From NCBI GenBank assembly GCA_900546605.1, contig URDV01000023.1:1-14628 (forward strand): a stretch of 14,628 nucleotides of DNA, written 5' to 3'. Position 1 is the first letter of the stretch. Each line of letters opens with the position of its first letter. This DNA is from an uncultured Prevotella sp. (lineage in GTDB: Bacteria > Bacteroidota > Bacteroidia > Bacteroidales > Bacteroidaceae). Positions 1 through 5,282 of this stretch are shown here, one piece after another. Made by a program: the position numbers and the translations under genes. The notes under the pieces were generated by a model, which did not search any database, had not been told where the DNA came from, and saw only the letters and a list, made by a program, of their open reading frames with translations.

Positions 1-244
1 ATCTTCGCGCAAACACATCTTCTCTGCCCTTGAACAAGGAATGAAAAATGGCGACACGCTCCTCTATGGAAAGTTTGACATATGGGAAAGTGAAGGGTGA
101 ATATACACCATCCTTCTCTTCTGCATGCTTGGGCTTATATTCAATGCCGTGCGCATGTAGAAGCAATTTCAACTCTTCGTTTTCTTGACGAATAGCCTCA
201 TTCTGCTGGAGAAGATGGTTGTATTTCTCTTGAATGTCTTCCAT
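1..244 (-). CDS. TOTE-type primase/helicase conflict protein, N-terminal fragment (runs off left edge)
   Basis: An open frame starts at ATG 242-244 and continues past base 1, giving about 81 residues. It opens MEDIQEKYNHLLQQNEAIRQ, a Glu/Gln/Lys/Leu-rich stretch likely to form a coiled coil. It then reaches FHSLFKGREDVFAR, which I recognise as the entry into the archaeo-eukaryotic primase-like domain of TOTE conflict-system proteins; in that family the usual form is close to FRSLFRGREDVY. Family members are normally around a thousand residues, with a primase-like domain, a superfamily 2 helicase and a nuclease-like part, so most of the gene lies outside the window. It is the third gene of an apparent operon with the HTH and AlbA_2/ATPase genes, 170 bp after the latter. 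That gap holds a stop-codon hairpin and two AAGTACC motifs, so it may have its own control. The family call rests on one short motif plus the coiled-coil start and is recalled, not searched. Confidence 0.72.
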   Translation of the reverse strand, partial: MEDIQEKYNHLLQQNEAIRQENEELKLLLHAHGIEYKPKHAEEKDGVYSPFTFPYVKLSIEERVAIFHSLFKGREDVFARR

Positions 245-340
245 AATAAGAGTCTGTTTTGAGGGTTTATGTGCAGGAACCTCACGGAATTTTCTGTTTC
301 TTACAAGCTCTCACTGTATAACAATAAAATCAGATAATCA

Positions 341-362
341 GGTACTTACGTTATGGGTACTT
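341..362 (-). promoter_or_regulatory. Paired AAGTACC motif upstream of the TOTE-type gene
   Basis: On the minus strand two copies of AAGTACC lie 15 bp apart (plus-strand GGTACTT at 341-347 and 356-362), about 100-120 bp before the TOTE-type start codon. The same heptamer occurs twice in the leader of the second HTH gene (2810-2816 and 2850-2856), also in the direction of transcription. The shared extended form is CGTAAGTACCT. A common operator is one reading; a piece of element-end sequence is another. Confidence 0.35.
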
Positions 363-401
363 CCTCTATTGCAAGTAAAAACCGCGTGTAAAACCATGTA
401 A

Positions 402-432
402 GTGCTTGTAAATTTTAGCCATTTACAAGCGC
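402..432 (-). terminator. Hairpin around the stop codon of the first AlbA_2/ATPase gene
   Basis: CTTGTAAAT (405-413) and ATTTACAAG (421-429) form a perfect 9-bp stem. It extends to about 12 bp with flanking G-C and G-U pairs, and the 7-nt loop contains part of the TAA stop (415-417). No clean U-run follows on the minus strand, so it is a weak intrinsic terminator at best. It could be an attenuator or an mRNA-stabilising 3' stem between the ATPase gene and the TOTE-type gene. Confidence 0.4.
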
Positions 433-2076
433 CCAAGTTGATTTGTTGCCAGCAATAGTAGTATTGCTGATTTTTCCTTCCTTTCTAAGTTTACGCAAAA
501 TATTGTTTATTTTATATTCCTTCTGTTTGTCATCAAGTTGGTCTGGTAGCACATCCCAAAGCAGACGCACTATTTCAGGTTTCGTCAACGAACCATGATC
601 CTTCAACGAATCAAGCAATAATGCCTCGCATTTCCTGTCATCCAATCCCTTGTGCTTGGAATATTCTATCTTCTGGTCTGTTACTTGGGCAATATCCTTT
701 GCTATGAAGATATGTGGTAAACGACCTTCTATCAGTTTGCGCTTGCGGAGCATGGCAATAGCTTCTGGCGATATGCGCTTGCCTTTCTGTACGGAGTCTA
801 AAAGTACAGCATCTGTAAGAGACAGATTTTTGTTTTCTAATAGTAAGAGACTATAATTCTCATCAATAACTGTACCAGGCAAGGTCAAGACAACTTCTGT
901 TGCTGTTGATTTGTCATAATCAGGCATTGGCAGATAACGTTCCTTTTGGCTCACGAACATCTTGTGAATACCATAGCCTTGGGTATCAATCATCTTGATG
1001 TTCACCATAGCTTTTACCAGTGCAGGGTTGCGATAGTGCCTTGGTGTTTTCTCACCGGTTATATATTGGCTATAGTTTCCTTCAAAGAAGTAGCCGTCAT
1101 TTTGAAACGTCAGTTTGTCCTTGTCCTCTGTGACAATGATTCGTGCGTCGCTTTCGTACCTTTGATGAGCTATTGAATTGTGAAGCCCCTCAAGAATACT
1201 CTCTGTGTCATATTTCCATACTTCGGCAGGGATAAGCGAGTTCTTTGGATATATTTTGAACCGATAGTTTCTTATTCTATTCAGCAACTCACTCGTGGTT
1301 CGTATGAAAGGTATAGTGTAGATGTCACCAAAGGTTTGTCCGTCTTGAAAGCATTTCCATACAATCTGCGCAATGTGATTGAGTTTATGTGCTTTTTCCT
1401 CTTTGCCGACAAGTAACAGTGTGGCTTTCGTAATCTTTCCGTCTATGGTCAAACACGCCTTATCAAGAAACACTTTATCACTCCAAGAGTCACACTCCTT
1501 TGCAAACTTTGGATAGCGTTGCTTATAGCCCTCGCGAGCAAGCATGATAGCATCGGAATCAAGGTCGTCTATCGTTGCGTCCTTGATGACTTGTGCTGTC
1601 CAATCGTATGCAGAATCTTGCTCGTCAAGTATTACATTAAGGCGAGAATCTGTCAATTCCACCAACGAATCGTCCAACCTCTGCCATGCCTTGCTGTGTG
1701 CATATACAGGACGACGCTTCATGTGTTTTGGAACATGAATTACCCATACCGTCTTGTGCGAGTCGTCCGTGATGAATTCTTCAACCAGCAATCCTTCAGA
1801 TGGTAAGTTGGCGCACAAATCTGTCATTCTGAGCTTTGCTTTTTGTCTGTCGTAGTTGTATGTGTTAGTACCGACAATCTCCAAAGTATTGTCAACAACA
1901 CCGATAACCAAATGTCCGCCTTCCATATTCGACAAGGCGGAAACATAAGAAATGACATCATCCTTCTCTTTTCCGTTGAAGTCATTCTTCATGTTCTTGA
2001 ATTCTTTCCATTCACACTCCTCGTTTTCCTTTGGATATTTGGAAAGCAGATATTGTTGTAATTCTTGTTCGGTCAT
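415..2076 (-). CDS. AlbA_2 (Schlafen-type) domain + GHKL ATPase, putative transcriptional regulator or sensor, copy 1
   Basis: This 553-residue protein begins with an AlbA_2/Schlafen-type nucleic-acid-binding domain, about residues 20-135, with EWKEF at 22-26 and SNMEGGHLVIGV at 49-60. A degenerate RecG-like HATPase_c_4 module follows at roughly 285-390. Its N-box is E296-x3-N300-x3-H304, then FQNDG (324-328) in place of the usual PGG turn, and QGYGI (366-370) as the glycine box. The last 80 or so residues are charged and helical, compatible with a winged helix. Such proteins are usually annotated as ATP-binding or putative transcriptional regulators; the biochemical role is not settled. The start ATG lies 3 bp after the stop of the HTH gene, so translation is probably coupled. 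The same domain order recurs at 3221-4825, though the two proteins are clearly diverged in sequence. Its position between an HTH gene and a TOTE-type effector suggests sensing or control of that effector (inference). Confidence 0.85.
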   Translation of the reverse strand: MTEQELQQYLLSKYPKENEECEWKEFKNMKNDFNGKEKDDVISYVSALSNMEGGHLVIGVVDNTLEIVGTNTYNYDRQKAKLRMTDLCANLPSEGLLVEEFITDDSHKTVWVIHVPKHMKRRPVYAHSKAWQRLDDSLVELTDSRLNVILDEQDSAYDWTAQVIKDATIDDLDSDAIMLAREGYKQRYPKFAKECDSWSDKVFLDKACLTIDGKITKATLLLVGKEEKAHKLNHIAQIVWKCFQDGQTFGDIYTIPFIRTTSELLNRIRNYRFKIYPKNSLIPAEVWKYDTESILEGLHNSIAHQRYESDARIIVTEDKDKLTFQNDGYFFEGNYSQYITGEKTPRHYRNPALVKAMVNIKMIDTQGYGIHKMFVSQKERYLPMPDYDKSTATEVVLTLPGTVIDENYSLLLLENKNLSLTDAVLLDSVQKGKRISPEAIAMLRKRKLIEGRLPHIFIAKDIAQVTDQKIEYSKHKGLDDRKCEALLLDSLKDHGSLTKPEIVRLLWDVLPDQLDDKQKEYKINNILRKLRKEGKISNTTIAGNKSTWALVNG

Positions 2077-2079
2077 ATT

Positions 2080-2289
2080 CTATATATTCTGTTTCTTGAT
2101 AAGTTCCAGTACAGGTACTTGCAATAGTTCTGAAATTTTGAATAGGGTTTCAAGTGATGGTTGTGTAGTGTTGGTACACCACTTGCTGACAGTTGCAGGA
2201 TCTTTGCCTAATGCTTCTGATAGCCATCGAGCTATTCTCTTGTGCTCAACGAGAACAACCTTTATTCGATTGAAATCTTTATCTTCCAT
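2080..2289 (-). CDS. Small XRE-type HTH regulator, copy 1
   Basis: The 69-residue product is almost entirely one lambda-repressor-like HTH domain. It has the recognition segment KDPATVSKWCTNTTQPS and the closing helix ETLFKISELLQVPVLELI. It is too small to carry a separate dimerisation or ligand domain. It is first in an operon with the AlbA_2/ATPase gene, which starts 3 bp after its stop codon. A good Bacteroidetes promoter lies at 2432-2462, with a perfect 14-bp palindrome at 2405-2418 just past the expected transcription start, a natural site for autorepression. It is a paralogue of the HTH gene at 3010-3228: both share the LGKDxATVSKW..NT.QP core and both precede an AlbA_2/ATPase gene. 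Family membership is clear; the target sites are inferred. Confidence 0.88.
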   Translation of the reverse strand: MEDKDFNRIKVVLVEHKRIARWLSEALGKDPATVSKWCTNTTQPSLETLFKISELLQVPVLELIKKQNI

Positions 2290-2306
2290 AAGACTAATAA
2301 TTTCTG

Positions 2307-2314
2307 CAAAGATA
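2307..2314 (-). promoter_or_regulatory. Possible second -7 box close to the first HTH gene
   Basis: The minus strand reads TATCTTTG, a full match to the Bacteroidetes -7 box TAnnTTTG, 18 bp before the HTH start codon. I find no TTG at the usual distance upstream, so this is weaker than the 2432-2462 promoter. Confidence 0.3.
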
Positions 2315-2404
2315 CAATATCGATATATAGCCGTTTTGCTGGCTATCTATTAACTGCTTAAGGTATCTGTCTCTTTTTATCTCTTCCATGTCATTCCTTA
2401 TTTT

Positions 2405-2418
2405 TGCCAATATTGGCA
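2405..2418. promoter_or_regulatory. Perfect 14-bp palindrome, candidate HTH operator
   Basis: TGCCAATATTGGCA is perfectly self-complementary. It lies directly downstream of the -7 box at 2432-2439, about where transcription of the HTH/AlbA_2/TOTE operon should begin. A dimeric XRE-type repressor binding here would block its own promoter. I do not see the same palindrome upstream of the second HTH gene. Confidence 0.5.
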
Positions 2419-2431
2419 CTTTTTGGTAATG

Positions 2432-2462
2432 CAAAGGTAGCAGATTTAATTCATGCCGTCAA
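2432..2462 (-). promoter_or_regulatory. Bacteroidetes-type promoter for the HTH/AlbA_2/TOTE operon
   Basis: On the minus strand TTG (2460-2462) is followed after exactly 20 bp by TACCTTTG (2432-2439), a full match to the -33/-7 pattern of the Bacteroidetes primary sigma factor. Transcription should start near 2425 and leave a leader of about 135 nt before the HTH start at 2289. Confidence 0.6.
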
Positions 2463-2515
2463 TCCATCACGACTAAAAAATAGCATGTACATCACAGCGT
2501 AAACATCTCCAACTC

Positions 2516-2538
2516 AAACACATTGTTTACACAGAAAC
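2516..2538 (+). repeat. Short recombination-type direct repeat, copy A (outside left att)
   Basis: The segment ACACATTGTTTACACAGAAAC is the outer-left version of a repeat found at 2741-2769 and 9328-9356, differing from the 2741 copy in its shared part by two G-to-A changes. It sits immediately beyond the tRNA terminator copy, as copy C does at the right end. This suggests that the sequence to its left belongs to a related element or to the original attachment site. Confidence 0.5.
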
Positions 2539-2632
2539 CAAAAACAGCGGCCTACGCCGAAGCGTAAGTCGCTGTAATAGAAGCGTGGACCAGCTAGGGC
2601 TTGAACCTAGGACCTCCAGATTATGAGTCTGT
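2532..2632 (-). repeat. attL: 3' half of tRNA(CAU) gene plus terminator (direct repeat of 9350-9450)
   Basis: These 101 bp match 9350-9450 with only three differences, at 2559-2561 in the terminator loop. The repeat covers the tRNA terminator, the discriminator base (2586) and the tRNA 3' half up to the anticodon stem, and identity stops sharply after 2632. The copy lacks the tRNA 5' half (D-arm and 5' acceptor strand) and cannot make a tRNA. A truncated tRNA 3' end in direct orientation to an intact gene is the classic footprint of tyrosine-recombinase integration, with crossover probably in or near the anticodon stem-loop. Confidence 0.85.
2536..2574 (-). terminator. Duplicated tRNA terminator, left copy
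   Basis: On the minus strand a GC-rich stem (2545-2574) is followed by TTTTTGG. The stem matches the right copy at 9354-9392, but the loop trinucleotide differs (GAA against TTG). No minus-strand gene lies directly before it, so it may insulate the operon to its left from island transcription. Confidence 0.65.
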
Positions 2633-2637
2633 AAAAG

Positions 2638-2682
2638 TGATATTCTACGATAGTTTATTTGATCAATATTGATTGAATATCA
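2638..2682. repeat. Nested inverted repeats just inside attL
   Basis: TGATATTC (2638-2645) and GAATATCA (2675-2682) form an 8-bp inverted repeat. It encloses the perfect palindrome ATCAATATTGAT (2662-2673). The set begins 6 bp inside the island from the end of the att repeat, where recombinase, excisionase or bending-protein sites are expected. From 2683 to 2740 I see only AT-rich sequence. Confidence 0.4.
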
Positions 2683-2740
2683 AGTAGTTATGAATTTCAC
2701 TATTTCTTATAAAACTCATTAAATACCCATAACTGAAACC

Positions 2741-2769
2741 GTTTGTTTACGCATTGTTTACGCAGAAAC
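2741..2769 (+). repeat. Recombination-type direct repeat, copy B (inside left end)
   Basis: This 29-bp segment matches 9328-9356 at 28 positions. Internally it is an 11-bp tandem repeat, TGTTTACGCAT followed by TGTTTACGCAG. B lies about 110 bp inside the left att and C abuts the right att, both in the same orientation. In a circular form they would flank the att core, as arm-type integrase sites do. Confidence 0.6.
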
Positions 2770-2809
2770 AGGTGGATGAAACAGCCAGTTTGCCATCCGG
2801 AGTTATGGT

Positions 2810-2856
2810 AAGTACCCTTTTTGCTTTTCATAAGCTATATTGTTATCGTAAGTACC
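2810..2856 (+). promoter_or_regulatory. Paired AAGTACC motif upstream of the second HTH gene
   Basis: AAGTACC occurs at 2810-2816 and 2850-2856, in the direction of the HTH/AlbA_2 operon. The second copy sits in CGTAAGTACCT, which is identical to a copy upstream of the TOTE-type gene. The rest of the leader from 2857 to 2960 is AT-rich without a recognisable element. Confidence 0.35.
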
Positions 2857-2960
2857 TTGTGTTTTTGTGACAAAATAAGGTTATTAGTAGATGTAGATTT
2901 CTTATTGACGTTATAACCAATTATTTGTTGTATAAATGCTCTTTTTTGATATATTTCATC

Positions 2961-2989
2961 TTGATTCTCTGGGCTTATTTGTACCTTTA
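2961..2989 (+). promoter_or_regulatory. Weak candidate promoter for the second HTH operon
   Basis: TTG (2961-2963) precedes TACCTTTA (2982-2989) by 18 bp. The -7 box misses the final G and the spacing is slightly short. Transcription would start around 2996, giving a very short leader before the start at 3010. A promoter further upstream is not excluded. Confidence 0.3.
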
Positions 2990-3009
2990 CACCGAAAGGA
3001 ATGTCTTTT

Positions 3010-3228
3010 ATGGAAAATGAAATGATTAACAGGCTGAAGATTGTGCTTGCCGAAGAGCAAAAAAGTAGTAAGTGGCTGGCAGAGCAATTAGGAAAAGACA
3101 GGGCCACCGTCTCCAAATGGGTGACGAATACCATGCAGCCTGACGCAAGAAACCTTTTGCGAATAGCAGAAGCTTTGAATATTGATCCAGGTAGACTGCT
3201 CAACCAAAAACACTTGAAAAATGAATGA
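3010..3228 (+). CDS. Small XRE-type HTH regulator, copy 2
   Basis: The product is a 72-residue single-domain HTH protein with the core LGKDRATVSKWVTNTMQPD and closing helices ending in LNIDPGRLL. I place the start at ATG 3010 rather than the in-frame ATG 3001. AAAGGA (2995-3000) directly abuts 3001, leaving no spacer, but lies 9 bp before 3010, and the resulting MENEMINRLK matches the start of the paralogue (MEDKDFNRIK). Its last 8 bp overlap the AlbA_2/ATPase start, so the two are translationally coupled, as in the operon at 2289-415. It is the first gene inside the island and probably controls it. Target sites are unknown; AAGTACC repeats and nested palindromes lie in the upstream 400 bp. 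Confidence 0.85.
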   Translation: MENEMINRLKIVLAEEQKSSKWLAEQLGKDRATVSKWVTNTMQPDARNLLRIAEALNIDPGRLLNQKHLKNE

Positions 3229-4825
3229 AATAGATATTATCCAACAGATAAAGTCTGGCGAGGTCAGTAAGATGCAGTTCAAAGAACGGCTTCTTGACAG
3301 TTACGACATCGGGTGCGAATTGGTGGCATTCAGCAATGCACGTGGTGGAACATTGGTCGTTGGTGTGAAGGACAAAACTGGCAGTCTCAATCCTTTGTCA
3401 TATCTGGAAGTACAGGAAACCACGAACACACTTAGCAACATCGCATCAGAAAATGTTGTTCCTGCCATCCTTGTTGATGTAGAAACTATTTCCGTGGATG
3501 GCGGAAGCCTTGTTGTAGCTCATATTAAAGAAGGAGTGAATAAGCCTTACCATGACAATCGGGGTATTGTGTGGGTGAAGAATGGTGCCGACAAGCGCAA
3601 GGTATTCGATAATGTCGAACTTGCCGAGATGATGACCGACTGTGGCAGTTTCTCGCCTGATGAAGCTGGGATTCGGGATGCTACGATTAAGGACTTGGAC
3701 GAGAATACCATCAAAACCTTTTTAAGCAACAAGTTTGAAAAAGTATTGGTGAGAAAAGGTTTGGTGGGTGATACATTCCGCGAAACCTCTTTAGATACAG
3801 TCTGTTCTGCTATCGCTAGTGGGCACGATGGGGAGAAGCTGTTTCGTAACCTACGTTTCATCCGACCCGATGGAAAAATCACAGTGGCTGCAATGTTGCT
3901 GTTTGGCAAGTACACTCAGCGTTGGCTTCCTGCAATGACAGCAAAGTGCATTTGCTTTGTCGGAAACAATCTTGGAGGTACACAATTTCGTGATAAGGTG
4001 AATGATGCCGACATTGAAGGAAATCTGCTTCATCAGTTTGAAACTATTATGGATTTCTTCACACGGAACTTGCGCCATATACAAGTTGGGAAAGAGTTTA
4101 ACTCGCAAGGAGTATTGGAGATTCCATACATCAGCCTTGTTGAGTTCACCGTAAATGCTTTGGTACATCGCTCGCTGAATGCGACTGCTCCTATCCGTAT
4201 ATTCATCTTTGATGACAGGGTGGAGATACACAGCCCTGGAATTCTCCCTAATGGGCTTAGCGTGGATGATATTGTTGTAGGTACATCCATGCCACGCAAT
4301 ATGTTCCTCTTCACAAATGCCATCCATTTGCTCCCCTACACAGGAGCAGGTAGTGGTATGCTTCGTGCCTTATCTGAAGATATGAAAGTTGCATTCACCA
4401 ACAATGATAGAACTAACGAGTTTGTAATTACTATAAATAGACCGGATGGTAACCAAGTCAATGGTAACTTAGATACTAAACTTGGACACTCTGACACCGA
4501 TTTAGGCACCAACTCTGACACTTTCAATGCTGACTCTGACACTAAACATAGATACTCTGACACCGGCTTAGGCACCAACTCTGACACTTTCAATGCTGAC
4601 TCTGACACTAAACATCATAAAATAACAAATAAACAAAGGGATATAGTAAACTTCTGCAGCGTACCACGTAGCAGCAAAGAAATTCTTGAAAGGGCCGGTG
4701 TGACATACCATAGTAAAAATATCCAAACATACATCATGGCTCTTGTCGAGGCTGGTTATCTTGAGATGACCAATCCCGAGCATCCCAATGCAAGCAATCA
4801 AAAATATAGGAGAAGTAAAAAATGA
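3221..4825 (+). CDS. AlbA_2 (Schlafen-type) domain + GHKL ATPase regulator, copy 2, with repetitive linker
   Basis: This 534-residue protein has an AlbA_2 domain at about 12-135 (FKE at 20-22, SNARGGTLVVGV at 38-49). The middle region is followed by a well-preserved HATPase_c_4 module: N-box EFTVNALVHR (308-317), HSPGILPNG (337-345) and TGAGSG (374-379). Residues about 424-467 are two near-identical 22-residue repeats rich in SDT. A C-terminal winged-helix-like segment (about 470-534, with SSKEILERAGV) follows. The motifs are more canonical than in the copy at 415-2076, so this copy is more likely to bind ATP. The start overlaps the HTH stop by 8 bp, and an ATG at 4822 overlaps its own stop. 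A sensor or regulator of the downstream effector is my inference. The family has also been annotated as RecG-like or divergent AAA proteins, but there is no helicase domain here. Confidence 0.88.
   Translation: MNEIDIIQQIKSGEVSKMQFKERLLDSYDIGCELVAFSNARGGTLVVGVKDKTGSLNPLSYLEVQETTNTLSNIASENVVPAILVDVETISVDGGSLVVAHIKEGVNKPYHDNRGIVWVKNGADKRKVFDNVELAEMMTDCGSFSPDEAGIRDATIKDLDENTIKTFLSNKFEKVLVRKGLVGDTFRETSLDTVCSAIASGHDGEKLFRNLRFIRPDGKITVAAMLLFGKYTQRWLPAMTAKCICFVGNNLGGTQFRDKVNDADIEGNLLHQFETIMDFFTRNLRHIQVGKEFNSQGVLEIPYISLVEFTVNALVHRSLNATAPIRIFIFDDRVEIHSPGILPNGLSVDDIVVGTSMPRNMFLFTNAIHLLPYTGAGSGMLRALSEDMKVAFTNNDRTNEFVITINRPDGNQVNGNLDTKLGHSDTDLGTNSDTFNADSDTKHRYSDTGLGTNSDTFNADSDTKHHKITNKQRDIVNFCSVPRSSKEILERAGVTYHSKNIQTYIMALVEAGYLEMTNPEHPNASNQKYRRSKK
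4489..4620 (+). repeat. Two tandem 66-bp in-frame repeats inside the AlbA_2/ATPase gene
   Basis: Unit 1 (4489-4554) and unit 2 (4555-4620) are nearly identical over the first 60 or so bases and encode 22 residues each. Each unit carries three SDT triplets, spaced about 7-8 residues apart, so the block itself has a shorter internal period. It lies between the ATPase module and the C-terminal winged helix and should be a flexible polar linker. Because 66 is a multiple of 3, copy number can change without breaking the frame. Confidence 0.85.
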
Positions 4826-4926
4826 ACTTAGATATATTTACCAACCACAAAAGTAACACGTTGTTGCGTGATTTTGATGTGACATTAAACAAATCTCATC
4901 ATTGTATGATTTTGTACAAATGGTGA
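4822..4926 (+). CDS. Short ORF translationally coupled to the AlbA_2/ATPase gene, possibly the stub of a lost gene
   Basis: AGGAG (4808-4812) stands 9 bp before ATG 4822, and the ATGA overlaps the stop of the preceding gene, so ribosomes should enter this frame. It encodes 34 residues beginning MNLDIFTNHKSNTLLRDFD and ends at TGA 4924-4926. I recognise no domain. Strong translation signals on so short a product suggest the 5' end of a former third operon gene that has been deleted. A genuine small protein is the alternative. Confidence 0.35.
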   Translation: MNLDIFTNHKSNTLLRDFDVTLNKSHHCMILYKW

Positions 4927-4975
4927 GCACAAATATTGTGACATGAGCTATCGCTAATGATAAACTTTGGAATAC

Positions 4976-5008
4976 CATAATTCACCAGCATAAGTAGGGT
5001 GAATTATG
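4976..5008. repeat. Inverted repeat (11-bp stem, 11-nt loop) in the scar region
   Basis: ATAATTCACC (4977-4986) and GGTGAATTAT (4998-5007) are perfectly complementary, with one more C-G pair outside. No U-run follows on either strand, so it does not look like an intrinsic terminator. It could be an operator or a leftover of a deleted gene or terminator. Nothing else is recognisable between 4927 and 5074. Confidence 0.45.
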
Positions 5009-5074
5009 CTCCAGATAATGTAATTGACGACTGGCGATACGACTATAAGAATATATAATCATCTATGATATATA

Positions 5075-5248
5075 GTGAAAGACCATCGTTTTCATCCTGA
5101 CGGTTATAATATCGGCGTAAATGTAAACGAAGCTGCAGGACAGTCTGTTTTTCATGTACACGTGCACCTTATCCCAAGATACAAAGGTGATGTGAAGAAT
5201 CCGAAAGGTGGGATAAGGGGAGTAATTCCAGATAAACAGAAATACTGA
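5075..5248 (+). pseudogene. HIT-family hydrolase, 3' half only
   Basis: An open frame of 57 codons contains HPDGYNIGVNVNEAAGQS and the full histidine triad FHVHVHLIPRYKGDV, then a GVIPDKQKY end. This is the standard C-terminal half of a HIT (histidine triad) nucleotide hydrolase of the type that often accompanies helicases in bacterial gene clusters. Full-length members are about 120-150 residues. The N-terminal half, with its nucleotide-binding part, is absent: the frame is closed by TGA at 5066-5068, and I find no matching N-terminal sequence in the preceding 250 bp. GTG 5075 is only a formal start. It is probably a deletion relic rather than an active enzyme, even though the catalytic histidines survive. 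Confidence 0.82.
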
Positions 5249-5282
5249 AATAAAAATAATCTTTTAATTAAACTTTACGAAA

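Noticed and set aside
2586..2632. Left tRNA fragment considered as a functional tRNA gene
   Set aside because: It lacks the D-arm and the 5' acceptor strand. The sequence past 2632 does not supply substitutes for them.
2835..3203. 122-codon minus-strand frame over the second HTH gene
   Set aside because: It overlaps the HTH gene in antisense. The HTH frame has a paralogue, a suitable ribosome-binding site and coupling to the next gene.
3547..3915. Open frames of 90-158 codons on the minus strand across 3547-4801
   Set aside because: They lie wholly inside the AlbA_2/ATPase gene, which has clear domain motifs in its own frame. The opposite frames show no recognisable domain or start signals.
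4489..4620. Repeats considered as a CRISPR array
   Set aside because: Only two units exist, they are directly adjacent without spacers and in frame within a coding region, and no cas-like gene is present.
3221..4825. Annotation of the AlbA_2/ATPase proteins as RecG helicases
   Set aside because: Only the ATPase-like part resembles proteins carrying that label. No helicase motifs or wedge domain are present, and the N-terminus is AlbA_2.
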